From: Acidobacteriota bacterium
GTDB taxonomy: Bacteria; Acidobacteriota; Vicinamibacteria; Vicinamibacterales; UBA823
Direction of reading: 5' to 3'
DNA length: 44,831 nucleotides
Assembly: GCA_002730735.1 (NCBI GenBank)
Contig: PCAU01000003.1
Location: forward strand, 118,018-162,848
Both the position numbers and the translations under genes were made by a program. Positions 9,049 through 17,354 of this stretch are shown here, in pieces. Every line of letters starts with the position of its first letter. Positions within the stretch are counted from its first letter, which is position 1. The notes under the pieces were generated by a model, which had not been told where the DNA came from, searched no databases, and was given only the letters and a program-made list of their open reading frames with translations.

Positions 9049-10244
9049 GAAGGTACGCTCTCCGTCGACAGATGGTCAGCTGGCCCCAACTGCACTATTG
9101 CATGAACAGCGATAGCCTCACCGTGGCCGAGAGGTCCAATACCCTCATTCGTTTTACCCTTGATGCCAACGTCGGCCACTGTAATGCCGATAGACGCCGC
9201 GATATTCTCACGCATCGCATCGATATACGGACCGAGCCTAGGCGCTTCCGCAATCACAACGACGTCAACATTTCTTACGGTAAACCCTCGGTTGCGTACG
9301 ATTTCGTATACCCCTGCCAATAAGTCCAGGCTTGATGCATCCTTCCATTTTCGCTCTGAGTCGGGGAAGTGTTGACCTATATCTCCCGCTGCAGCCGCGC
9401 CCAATATTGCATCAGCTAGCGCGTGGCACACGGCATCTGCGTCCGAGTGACCAAGCAACCCGGACGCATGAGGAATGGTTACGCCACCAAGAACCAGTGA
9501 ACGTCCCTCGACAAGACGGTGTAAATCGTATCCAATTCCTATGCGCATTTCAGCATTAGCCTCGGACCGCCCAACGCGCGCCCGGGCGATTTCTAAATCT
9601 CGTGCCGTAGTCAACTTAACATTACCTAGATCCCCATCAACCAGACACACCGTATGTCCAGCACGCTCAACTAGCATTGCCTCATCTGTGACTTCCATAC
9701 CAGCCGCGCCAAACGCCAGTCCATCCTCTAACACGCTTCGGCGAAATACTTGCGGGGTCTGAGCTAAGTAAATAGTGTCCCTTGGAAGCGTCGTATCAAC
9801 AATGAGTGAACCGTCTGCTCTATCAACCAGTTTCACAGTATCCTGCGCAACAAGTGCCGCAATTGCAGCACCATTTTCAAGACCAGCATCCAAAGTACGA
9901 TCGATGACTTCTGCGGAAACGAACGGGCGTGCAGCGTCATGCACGGCCACCAAATCGGCATTGTGGGGAACAAGAGCGAAGCCCATCGCTACAGAGTCCT
10001 GGCGACGCGGTCCTCCCCCAACAACACGTGTTGGCGTTCGCCGACTGGAAAGGTCTGCGGCGTAGCGTGCCGTCAATTCGGTCGGTAGAACGACAATAAT
10101 CTCATCAACCCGTGGATGTCGGTCGAACGCATCCAGACTATGGCCAAGCACTGTTGTGTCACCCAGTGCCAAAAACTGTTTGGGAATCTCTGCCCCCATC
10201 CGAAAACCACTACCCGCCGCTGCGACGATGGCCACAATGTGCAT
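9045..10244 (-). CDS. ispDF: Bifunctional IspD/IspF (MEP cytidylyltransferase / MEcPP synthase)
   Basis: Fused enzyme performing steps 3 and 5 of the MEP isoprenoid pathway. Residues 1-228 are IspD: CTP-binding loop AAAGSGFRMG and EIPKQFLALG, GGGPRRQDSV, VHDAARPFVS, and GDLGNVKLTTARDLEIA. Residues 233-399 are IspF: MRIGIGYDLHRL with the zinc ligands D240/H242, VLGGVTIPHASGLLGHSDAD, GDIGQHFPDSERKWKDASS, and KGKTNEGIGPLGHGEA. The frame is open to a TTG at 10256, but the ATG at 10244 begins the canonical IspD sequence and is preceded at 8 nt by GGA. The stop overlaps gltX. IspE, the intervening enzyme, is encoded at 18677-19555. Confidence 0.96.
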   Translation of the reverse strand: MHIVAIVAAAGSGFRMGAEIPKQFLALGDTTVLGHSLDAFDRHPRVDEIIVVLPTELTARYAADLSSRRTPTRVVGGGPRRQDSVAMGFALVPHNADLVAVHDAARPFVSAEVIDRTLDAGLENGAAIAALVAQDTVKLVDRADGSLIVDTTLPRDTIYLAQTPQVFRRSVLEDGLAFGAAGMEVTDEAMLVERAGHTVCLVDGDLGNVKLTTARDLEIARARVGRSEANAEMRIGIGYDLHRLVEGRSLVLGGVTIPHASGLLGHSDADAVCHALADAILGAAAAGDIGQHFPDSERKWKDASSLDLLAGVYEIVRNRGFTVRNVDVVVIAEAPRLGPYIDAMRENIAASIGITVADVGIKGKTNEGIGPLGHGEAIAVHAIVQLGPADHLSTESVPS

Positions 10245-10260
10245 AGACTGTTCCAACTCT

Positions 10261-10953
10261 CTACTTGGCTTCCAGTTGCTTCCTAGCAGCCCACGACATG
10301 ATTGCGCGGGGACCTATGAATTGCATCACACGCGCAGTCACTGTATCTACCGTCGAAGCCACAACGCTCGAATCCACATCAAGTGGAGCGAATACAACAA
10401 CCATCGCGCTCGTGGTCGAGGAAGTGATCATGGTGCGTACCGAATCTGACGAGGGGTTACCAAACGCACCGGTCTGGTCGCTAAGAACCAGCCGACCATC
10501 CACATGGACGTCGTCTTTTCGGATTCCTGAATAAGCCTCACCCTGGCGACCGCGTCGACATTCAATCACACCATGGATTTGATCGGCGTCATAAAGGCCA
10601 AAGGGTAACCGAGACTCTACAGAACACCAGTTACACACATCAACCAGAGCGTTGACTCGCGGTAGCGGTTCGCCCCGACGTACGCGCCTGAGCAATGCCT
10701 CTGATGAGGGACGGCGCTTCGTCGGATCGATTCCGAGCCTCCGATACAATCCGCGAACGGCCATGGTCACGTCGTCATGGCCATCTGTAGCCCGGAGTGC
10801 AGTGGCGGCCTCAGCCAAAGGCTCATCCAACGAAGGTTCACGAATCACAACGCTGAAATCGGTTACTCGAATTCCCACTAAACGAACAAAGGCACCTAGC
10901 TCTGGCGTGATCGAAATGTTGACCTCCGCACCCTGGCCGGCGGCGGACATCAT
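10261..10953 (-). CDS. Stand-alone B3/B4 (PheT-like tRNA-editing) domain protein
   Basis: The 230-aa protein resembles the B3/B4 editing domain of phenylalanyl-tRNA synthetase beta, found alone in a family of uncharacterised proteins (COG3382-like). The signature region is the middle part, residues about 85-175: RVNALVDVCNWCSVESRLPFG, DADQIHGVIECRRGRQGEAYSGI and LSDQTGAFGNPSSDSVRTM. The remainder is poorly characterised. The ATG at 10953 overlaps the plsC stop by 4 nt and the stop lies 16 nt before ispDF, so it is translationally coupled and co-transcribed. Hydrolysis of mischarged tRNA or binding of a modified amino acid are family-based guesses. No catalytic assignment is possible from sequence alone. 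Confidence 0.8.
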   Translation of the reverse strand: MMSAAGQGAEVNISITPELGAFVRLVGIRVTDFSVVIREPSLDEPLAEAATALRATDGHDDVTMAVRGLYRRLGIDPTKRRPSSEALLRRVRRGEPLPRVNALVDVCNWCSVESRLPFGLYDADQIHGVIECRRGRQGEAYSGIRKDDVHVDGRLVLSDQTGAFGNPSSDSVRTMITSSTTSAMVVVFAPLDVDSSVVASTVDTVTARVMQFIGPRAIMSWAARKQLEAK

Positions 10954-11711
10954 TGTTTGATTACCGTTCCACTCTGGGCTCTCTCGGCATCATCACCACC
11001 CAAAGCTGTTGAAACGATGTGCTGGACCCGCTCGGCTAGTTCCGCTGCTTGGCCACGTGATAGACCCTTAGTCATAATCGGTCGGTGTACGGTCAGCGTC
11101 ACCTGGCCCGGACAAGTCATGAGTCGTCCACGGCGCATTATGTGACGACTGCCGTTGACCGTCAGCGGCACCACCGGCATACCAGCCTCAATGGCCAGAA
11201 CGAAGATTGCTCTCTTAAATTCCCGGAGACTTCCATCAATCGATCGTGTGCCTTCAGGAAATACGATTAAGGAGAGGCCGAGGCGCATGATGCTCGTAAC
11301 CCGTCTGAAAACCTCAGTACCCGGCCTCGACCGATCGACGAGCACGTGCCCAGTGCGCCTCAGATGACACCCTAACATTGGAAATCGACCCAGTGACTCC
11401 TTTGCGATGATTCGTAGTTGGAACGGTAGTGACAAAAAAATAATTGGGATATCGTAAATGCTTTGATGATTCGCGGTGAAGACATAGGTTTCATGCGGTG
11501 CTAGAAGATCCTGACCATGAACATCAACATTCACTCCGGTCGTCGCCAAAATCAACCATGACCAGGTACGGGCACAAAGATGGCCAAAGTCGCCACGCCC
11601 ACCGAAGACACTTGAACCAATCGACAGTACACCCAACACAATGGTGTACACACCAATCATAGGAATCAGAAAAAAAACGGTTCGCCACCAATGAAATGGA
11701 AAAGTCGACAC
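10950..11711 (-). CDS. plsC: 1-acyl-sn-glycerol-3-phosphate acyltransferase
   Basis: Membrane-associated acyltransferase converting lysophosphatidic acid to phosphatidic acid in phospholipid synthesis. The 253-aa sequence has an N-terminal hydrophobic segment (VFFLIPMIGVYTIVLGVLSI), catalytic NHQSIYD (the NHx4D motif), the substrate-binding FPEGTRS, and VVPLTVNGSRHIM. The start is a GTG at 11711, 12 nt downstream of radA. The stop overlaps the B3/B4 gene. Other lysophospholipid acyltransferases of this family cannot be excluded. Confidence 0.93.
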   Translation of the reverse strand: MSTFPFHWWRTVFFLIPMIGVYTIVLGVLSIGSSVFGGRGDFGHLCARTWSWLILATTGVNVDVHGQDLLAPHETYVFTANHQSIYDIPIIFLSLPFQLRIIAKESLGRFPMLGCHLRRTGHVLVDRSRPGTEVFRRVTSIMRLGLSLIVFPEGTRSIDGSLREFKRAIFVLAIEAGMPVVPLTVNGSRHIMRRGRLMTCPGQVTLTVHRPIMTKGLSRGQAAELAERVQHIVSTALGGDDAERAQSGTVIKQ

Positions 11712-11723
11712 TGCGTAATCAGC

Positions 11724-13094
11724 TCAAGCGATCAATACATCGAGTGCCTCGTCAACAGCCCGTACAGGGATCGTTTCAAAGTCCTCGATATCAAGTTTCT
11801 CGTGATTGGCTGCAGGCACAACACAGCGCCGAAACCCGAGCTGTGCTGCTTCTCGGACCCGGAGTGCAGCTTGGCTAATGCCCCGCACCTCACCCGCCAG
11901 TCCAACCTCTCCGAAGACGGCAGTACTCGCGTCAATCGGGCGGTTACGAACGCTTGACGCAACAGCCGCGACAATTCCTAAATCAGCCGCGGGCTCGTTT
12001 ACATTCATTCCACCTGCGATGTTCACGAAGACGTCATCGCCAGATACGTTGAGACCAACTCGCTTCTCTAATACCGCTAGCAGTAGCCCAAGACGATGCT
12101 GGTCAATTCCGCTCGCCGTACGACGAGCCGTGCCGTACGTACTTGTGCTAACGAGAGCCTGCACTTCGACAAGGATTGGTCGAGAGCCCTCTACACAACA
12201 AAGGACGGCCGAGCCCGGTGCGCCAGCGGACCGCTCCGCGAGAAACAGCTGCGAAGGATTGGGCACTGGCCGAAGTCCACCGTCAGTCATTTCAAAAACG
12301 CCGAGCTCGCTCACAGCTCCATACCGATTCTTTACAGCACGAACTATCCGATGGGACTGATACCGCTCCCCTTCGAAGTACAACACGGTGTCAACGATAT
12401 GCTCTAGCGTCTTGGGTCCGGCGAGTGCGCCGTCCTTGGTGACATGACCGACGAGAAATGTTGGAATGTGATGGCTCTTGGCACTGAACAGCAACTGGGT
12501 GGCCGCTTCGCGGATTTGACCAATGCTTCCAGGTGCCGACTGCAACTTGGGCGAAAACACAGTCTGCACAGAGTCAATGACGATGAGCGCTGGCTGTCGG
12601 CGTGCAATCTCCTCCAGAATCCGTTCCAGACAGGTTTCAGCAAATAAGAAAAGCGGGGCCTGGCCTATACCCAGGCGTTCGCCCCGAACTTTGATTTGAT
12701 GCTCTGATTCTTCCCCGGAACAATAGAGCACCGGCCCGCTCACGGCCGCAACACGAGCCGCCGCCTGCAAAAGTAGGGTCGATTTACCAATCCCGGGTTC
12801 TCCTCCAAGGAGAACCAACGACCCGGGTACTGCGCCACCACCAAGTACTCGATCGAGCTCATTAATACCAAGTGACAAACGGTCCATTTGGGCCATTTCG
12901 ACATCGGCATATAGACGCGCGCCTTCCGTTGACGTGAGGCCCAGTCTGGCCTCGTCATCCGACGGTGCTGGACCGACCCGTTCCTCAACGAAAGAGTTCC
13001 ATGCGTCGCAACCCGGACACCTTCCAAGCCACTTTGACTCCTGGGCACCGCAGGTTTGACACACAAAGCAGGTACGGGACTTCATTCTTCGCAC
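11724..13094 (-). CDS. radA: DNA repair protein RadA (Sms)
   Basis: RecA-like hexameric helicase that promotes branch migration during homologous recombination. The 456-aa sequence has an N-terminal C4 zinc finger (CFVCQTCG and CPGCDAWNSF), Walker A GGEPGIGKSTLLLQ, the RadA-specific VKNRYGAVSELGVFEM motif and a C-terminal Lon-protease-like domain (DVFVNIAGGMNVNEPAADLGI). The start may be the GTG at 13094 or the ATG at 13085 (MKSRTCFVC); the zinc finger begins just after both. It lies 40 nt downstream of dnaB. Confidence 0.96.
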   Translation of the reverse strand: MRRMKSRTCFVCQTCGAQESKWLGRCPGCDAWNSFVEERVGPAPSDDEARLGLTSTEGARLYADVEMAQMDRLSLGINELDRVLGGGAVPGSLVLLGGEPGIGKSTLLLQAAARVAAVSGPVLYCSGEESEHQIKVRGERLGIGQAPLFLFAETCLERILEEIARRQPALIVIDSVQTVFSPKLQSAPGSIGQIREAATQLLFSAKSHHIPTFLVGHVTKDGALAGPKTLEHIVDTVLYFEGERYQSHRIVRAVKNRYGAVSELGVFEMTDGGLRPVPNPSQLFLAERSAGAPGSAVLCCVEGSRPILVEVQALVSTSTYGTARRTASGIDQHRLGLLLAVLEKRVGLNVSGDDVFVNIAGGMNVNEPAADLGIVAAVASSVRNRPIDASTAVFGEVGLAGEVRGISQAALRVREAAQLGFRRCVVPAANHEKLDIEDFETIPVRAVDEALDVLIA

Positions 13095-13134
13095 ACCACC
13101 TGCACGCTGTCGTCCATTAGTGACGATCGCCGAC

Positions 13135-14475
13135 TCAATGATGTGTCGTCGTTTGGTTCTCGAAGCGCGTGATTTCTTTGAGAAACGCTAAACGCACTGT
13201 GCCGGTCGGACCGTTCCGTTGCTTACCAATGATTACTTCAGCAGTGTTCTCATTCTCGGGCTTACGGTCATACACATCTTCACGGTAAATGAACAACACT
13301 ACATCAGCGTCCTGTTCAAGCGCGCCCGACTCGCGAAGATCTGAAAGCTGAGGGCGGTGTTCAGAACGCGACTCCGGCGCTCGGCTGAGTTGCGATAAGG
13401 CAACAACTGGGACCTCAAGCTCCTTTGCCAAACCCTTTAGGGAACGAGAAATCGACGCCAGTTCTAAGTTCCTGTTTTCGAACCGCCCGCGACCTTGCAT
13501 CAACTGAAGGTAATCGATAATCAGCAGGTGCAGACCGTGCTCTGACTTCAGTCGGCGCGCTTTAGCGCGCATCTCAAGAACACTAAGTGACGTCGAGTCA
13601 TCGATAAACACGCGGGCCTCCCCCAAAACTCCGAGGGCCTCCGACAACTTCTTATATTCCTCACTACCGAGAAAACCACCGCGGAACTTGTGTGCGTCGA
13701 TTCTGGCCTCAGAAGTGAGCATCCGAAGGAATAACGCCTGCTTCGACATCTCCAGGCTAAACACGCCAACCGTCTTTTCGGTTTTGGTGGCCACGTGTTG
13801 CGCGATATTCAGAGCCAAGCTGGTCTTACCCATTGACGGCCGCGCCGCTATGATCACCAAATCGGACGGCTGAAACCCAGACGTCAACCTGTCGAGGTCT
13901 GTGAAGCCACTTGGGACGCCCGCAAGAAAGCCTTGTTGATTCTCGAGCTTTTCAAGGGTTTCAAGACCGCCCGGGACAAGATCACGAAGGCTTTGAAAAC
14001 CTTCTGTTAGCCGACCATCAGCAATCTGAAAGATCTCTGATTCCGCTTGGTCCAGTTGGACCTCTGGCTCAACTTCAGCCTGGTAGGCCGTTGTGAGAAT
14101 CTTGTTGGCGGAGCCAATGAGGCTGCGGAGAGTCGCTTTTTCCTTAACGATTTTTGCATAGTACTCAACGTTTGTTGATTTTGGTACGCCGTCGACGAGC
14201 GCTGCAATGTAAGCTGGGCCACCTACCTCATTTAAGTTACCCGCGCGGTTCAGCTCTTCCTTGAGCGTAACGAGGTCAATAACTTCATCGCGCTCAAAAA
14301 GACTGACCATCTTGTCAAAGATTTGTTGATGGGCATGCCGATAGAAATCTGGAGAATCGATTAGCTCGGCCGCACGATTAAATTGCTCGTTGTCAATGAG
14401 CACGGCTCCGAGTACGGCCTTCTCGGCCTCTAAATTGTGAGGAAGTGACCGCTCAGATACAGGTGTCTCAGGCAT
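13135..14475 (-). CDS. dnaB: Replicative DNA helicase DnaB
   Basis: Hexameric 5'-3' helicase of the replication fork. The 446-aa sequence begins with the N-terminal primase-interacting domain (PHNLEAEKAVLGAVLIDNEQF) and has the RecA-like C-terminal domain. The latter has Walker A AARPSMGKTSLALNIA, the FSLEMSKQAL segment, Walker B HLLIIDYLQLM, and LSQLSRAPESR and LRESGALEQDADVVLFIYR near the end. Length is typical and no intein is present. It follows rplI after 156 nt, in the familiar rpsF-rpsR-rplI-dnaB order. Confidence 0.97.
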   Translation of the reverse strand: MPETPVSERSLPHNLEAEKAVLGAVLIDNEQFNRAAELIDSPDFYRHAHQQIFDKMVSLFERDEVIDLVTLKEELNRAGNLNEVGGPAYIAALVDGVPKSTNVEYYAKIVKEKATLRSLIGSANKILTTAYQAEVEPEVQLDQAESEIFQIADGRLTEGFQSLRDLVPGGLETLEKLENQQGFLAGVPSGFTDLDRLTSGFQPSDLVIIAARPSMGKTSLALNIAQHVATKTEKTVGVFSLEMSKQALFLRMLTSEARIDAHKFRGGFLGSEEYKKLSEALGVLGEARVFIDDSTSLSVLEMRAKARRLKSEHGLHLLIIDYLQLMQGRGRFENRNLELASISRSLKGLAKELEVPVVALSQLSRAPESRSEHRPQLSDLRESGALEQDADVVLFIYREDVYDRKPENENTAEVIIGKQRNGPTGTVRLAFLKEITRFENQTTTHH

Positions 14476-14631
14476 AGCTAACGTGTCCGTCGCTGCCCGG
14501 TGCGATTACCCCACCAGATACCGTTATGAGGGTCACACTGAACCTTTTAGCACGAAGCCGTATAGGCCAAGCGCCGTGAGCCACGCAGTTTACCAAAGAC
14601 AGCGAGGGAGAGAAGACGTTTCCCTAACTCC

Positions 14632-15087
14632 TTACTCGTCTACGACTTCTTTAATGACCTTGAGTGCGACCTGCGCCGTTACTTCGCGGTGTACCTTCAC
14701 CGGAATGGAAAACTCACCTAGCTCCCTAATAGGCTCACCCAATTGAATCTTGCGCTTGTCCACATCGATCTGTTGAGCCGCCAGACTCTCCGCAATATCA
14801 GCTGCGGTGACCGAACCGTATAAGGTGTCCTGCTCACCCACACGCCGCGCGATAACACACTCGGCCGAACCCAAACTCGCTGCGAAAGCCTCTGCCGTTT
14901 GTTTATCGGCCGCTTCACGGACCTCGGCGAGTTTCCGCTCGCGTTCAATCTGTCGACGGTTATTTTCCGTTACCGGCAAGGCTAGCTTCCGCGGTAGGAG
15001 GTAATTCCGAGCGTAGCCCCTTGCGACCTTGACAACATCACCACGCCGCCCAAGGTTATCGATGTGTTCCCGAAGAATGATATCCAT
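14632..15087 (-). CDS. rplI: 50S ribosomal protein L9
   Basis: L9 spans from the L1 stalk base outward on the 50S surface. The 151-aa product starts MDIILREHIDNLGRRGDVVKV and has ARGYARNYLLPRKLALPVTENN, the family signature, followed by a long connecting helix (residues about 45-75) and a C-terminal domain (LYGSVTAADIAESL, REVTAQVALKVI). It lies 51 nt downstream of rpsR. The 156-nt gap to dnaB (14476-14631) has no clear ORF. Confidence 0.96.
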   Translation of the reverse strand: MDIILREHIDNLGRRGDVVKVARGYARNYLLPRKLALPVTENNRRQIERERKLAEVREAADKQTAEAFAASLGSAECVIARRVGEQDTLYGSVTAADIAESLAAQQIDVDKRKIQLGEPIRELGEFSIPVKVHREVTAQVALKVIKEVVDE

Positions 15088-15138
15088 GCATTCACTCCGA
15101 CGGCCCAGTGCCCTCAGTAACCGACCAGCCTGCAGACC

Positions 15139-15429
15139 CTAATCTGTTACGTAGGGTATGAGCGCCAACTGACGAGCACGTTTAATTGCCGTCTGCAATT
15201 TTCGTTGGTGCGTCGCGCATGTCCCTGAAAGGCGACGCGGCTGGATCTTGCCACGCTCAGGGATGAACGGCATCAGCATCCGCGCATCCTTATAGTCAAT
15301 GTAATCGACCTTTTCGACACAAAACCGACACACTTTTCTACGGCGAAACAGACCGCTTTTTCGGCCGCCACGGTCATCCTTCTTTTTGCTGTCCTTGCGA
15401 CCACCACGACCACTTCGTTTTCCAACCAT
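15139..15429 (-). CDS. rpsR: 30S ribosomal protein S18
   Basis: S18 pairs with S6 on the platform of the 30S subunit. The 96-aa protein has a basic N-terminal extension ([20 protein letters not shown]) before the S18 core: [37 protein letters not shown] and [23 protein letters not shown]-x2-C pair plus a downstream Cys and His mark the zinc-type (C+) S18. It starts 9 nt after rpsF. No ssb gene is present between rpsF and rpsR, unlike in many bacteria. Confidence 0.96.
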   Translation of the reverse strand: MVGKRSGRGGRKDSKKKDDRGGRKSGLFRRRKVCRFCVEKVDYIDYKDARMLMPFIPERGKIQPRRLSGTCATHQRKLQTAIKRARQLALIPYVTD

Positions 15430-15438
15430 AAACTCCCC

Positions 15439-15867
15439 TTATTCCTTTTCTTCAGCCGCTGCCTCTACGGGAGGTCGCGCAGCTGGGGCCTCCGGCGGTA
15501 ATCCACGCCCAGCCCGACGGCGCTTACGCGTTTCGGCTCGTCTGGTTGCAGTGCGCTCGGCGACGTGAAGCTCTTCGTCCACTCGCACCACCAAATGGCG
15601 GACTACGTCTTCTGCCACTCGAAGCCGCCGCTCTAGCTCGGTCACCATTTCGCCTGAACCCGACAGAAGCTCAAGCACATACGTCCCTTCTTTGTAGTGA
15701 TTGACCTCATAAGCCAACCTTCGTTTGCCCCAGTTTTCAGTCTTCTCAATACGTCCGTCGAATTTTCCCACAATCGCTTCAACCTGCGTATGCAACTCCG
15801 CCACGACTTCATCAGTCGCGCTTGGCGACACGATGTAGACTAGTTCGTACTGCCTGAGTGTTGACAT
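15439..15867 (-). CDS. rpsF: 30S ribosomal protein S6
   Basis: S6 forms a heterodimer with S18 on the 30S platform. The protein from the ATG at 15867 is 142 aa: MSTLRQYELVYIVSPSATDEV, then KTENWGKRRLAYEVNHYKEGTYVL, DVVRHLVVRVDEEL and a low-complexity Arg/Ala/Pro/Glu-rich tail from about residue 105. The frame is open to 15894, but an AAGGAG lies 6 nt before the ATG at 15867 and the family begins there. It is the first gene of rpsF-rpsR-rplI-dnaB, 108 nt after pth. Confidence 0.96.
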   Translation of the reverse strand: MSTLRQYELVYIVSPSATDEVVAELHTQVEAIVGKFDGRIEKTENWGKRRLAYEVNHYKEGTYVLELLSGSGEMVTELERRLRVAEDVVRHLVVRVDEELHVAERTATRRAETRKRRRAGRGLPPEAPAARPPVEAAAEEKE

Positions 15868-15975
15868 AGAGCTCCTTTTGGACTTGACGGCCACGCCACA
15901 GGTGGCAAGGAGTCTTAGGGACTCGCGCGTCGATTATCCTAAGCGCTTCGAGTGCGCTACTTACGCACCTGACTA

Positions 15976-16584
15976 CTAAGAGTGTTCACTGTTCTCCTTA
16001 TCCGCAACCGACGATTCAGGTTCCGGACCATTGAAACGATTCATAACGTATCCGATTCCATTACCAACGAACGCATCGACGGCGTCAGCGGCTCTCGCGA
16101 TTGAGTCGCGAATAGCCGTTTCCTCAGAAGTTTCGAATCTCGACAGTACGTGGGCTGCGAGGTCACGCCGCACATCCCCGCGTCCCACACCAACCCGAAG
16201 ACGAGAAAACCCCTCCGTTCCAAGCGCGTCGATTATCGACGCCAGGCCGTTGTGCCCCCCGTCTCCACCACTTGCTCGAGCCCGCAAACGCCCAAGGGGC
16301 AACTCCACATCCTCTGCCACGATAAGCACATCGTCAAGTGTAATCCGATAGTAACGAACCAAGGCGGCAACGGCCAATCCACTTCGGTTCATAAATGTTA
16401 AGGGCTTAACCACCAGCAGTCCAGGGTCGACACCCCGAGTTCTCGCTATGACGGCCTCGGTTGGCGCTGACTCAAACTCAAGCGAATGTCGGGTCGCTAC
16501 TTCACCCACCACATCGAAGCCAACGTTATGCCGTGTGCCTTGATACTTACGGCCAGGATTGCCCAGCCCAACAATCAGTCGCAC
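15976..16584 (-). CDS. pth: Peptidyl-tRNA hydrolase
   Basis: Releases peptides from dropped-off peptidyl-tRNA so the tRNA can be recycled. The 202-aa protein begins MRLIVGLGNPGRKYQGTRHN. It has the catalytic His in GTRHNVGFDVV, the substrate-binding PLTFMNRSGLAV, the Asp in IVAEDVELPLG, and RASGGDGGHNGLASI. Length and motifs are standard. It starts 26 nt after rplY, which also precedes pth in many bacteria. A short acidic Ser/Glu-rich tail ends the protein. Confidence 0.96.
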   Translation of the reverse strand: MRLIVGLGNPGRKYQGTRHNVGFDVVGEVATRHSLEFESAPTEAVIARTRGVDPGLLVVKPLTFMNRSGLAVAALVRYYRITLDDVLIVAEDVELPLGRLRARASGGDGGHNGLASIIDALGTEGFSRLRVGVGRGDVRRDLAAHVLSRFETSEETAIRDSIARAADAVDAFVGNGIGYVMNRFNGPEPESSVADKENSEHS

Positions 16585-16610
16585 GCTCAGTCAAGGTCGG
16601 AGTAGCAAGA

Positions 16611-17306
16611 TTACGAGGAGGATTCCTCGCCACTCTCCTCCTGCTCAGCCTTGCCCTTCTTGATTACCTCAGGCTCGGCGGCTTCGCCCTCAGCGCCTGC
16701 CTCACCTTCAGCCACTACCTCAGGCTCCTCTTCAACTTCGGCCTTCGGTGCCACCACATGAACGAGTAGAACGTCTGGAGAGCTAACCGGCGTCCACTTG
16801 ACCCCTTCGATCACTTCACGGAGCCGGACACCTTGGCCAATCATCAACTCGCTTACATCAACTTCTAAATGCTCTGGAATATCAGCCGGTAGGCACTCAA
16901 CCTCAACTTCTCGATTCACGAAATCCAAGAGTCCACCTTCTTGCTTCACACCAACTGCCTCGCCCTTGAGAGTCACAGGCACCGATACCTTAATGACACG
17001 GTCCATCGCAACTCGATAAAAATCAACGTGTAAGAGGTGATTCACTATCGGATCGAGTTGGTATTCCTTCACCAGCACCTGCGTCGCCTTTCCACCATCA
17101 ACCGTTAGGCCAATGATGGTGTTGATACCAGATTCTGAGTTAATAATCCGCATCAAAAGTTTAGGATCGAGCGAAATTGGCGTTCCACTCCCATTCTTCC
17201 CGACGCCTCCGTAAACAACCGCAGGAATTCGTCCGTCTCGACGAAGCCGACGTGTTTCGTTCTTACCAAATGTCTGCCGCGTAACCGCTTCCAAAGTTGC
17301 TTCCAT
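16611..17306 (-). CDS. rplY: 50S ribosomal protein L25/general stress protein Ctc
   Basis: 5S rRNA-binding ribosomal protein of the long Ctc (TL5) type. The 231-aa protein has the N-terminal L25 domain (TRQTFGKNETRRLRRDGRIPAVVYG and VDGGKATQVLVKEYQLDPI, HVDFYRV), the C-terminal TL5 beta domain (VTLKGEAVGVKQEGGLLDFV, CLPADIPEHLEVDVS), and a Glu/Ala/Gly-rich acidic tail from about residue 190. Length agrees with Ctc and is far longer than E. coli L25. It lies between prs and pth, 48 nt after prs. Confidence 0.94.
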   Translation of the reverse strand: MEATLEAVTRQTFGKNETRRLRRDGRIPAVVYGGVGKNGSGTPISLDPKLLMRIINSESGINTIIGLTVDGGKATQVLVKEYQLDPIVNHLLHVDFYRVAMDRVIKVSVPVTLKGEAVGVKQEGGLLDFVNREVEVECLPADIPEHLEVDVSELMIGQGVRLREVIEGVKWTPVSSPDVLLVHVVAPKAEVEEEPEVVAEGEAGAEGEAAEPEVIKKGKAEQEESGEESSS

Positions 17307-17354
17307 AAGTACGTGCCTTTGTCAGGGCGTAGAGTTCATCGACTCACGCACCGC

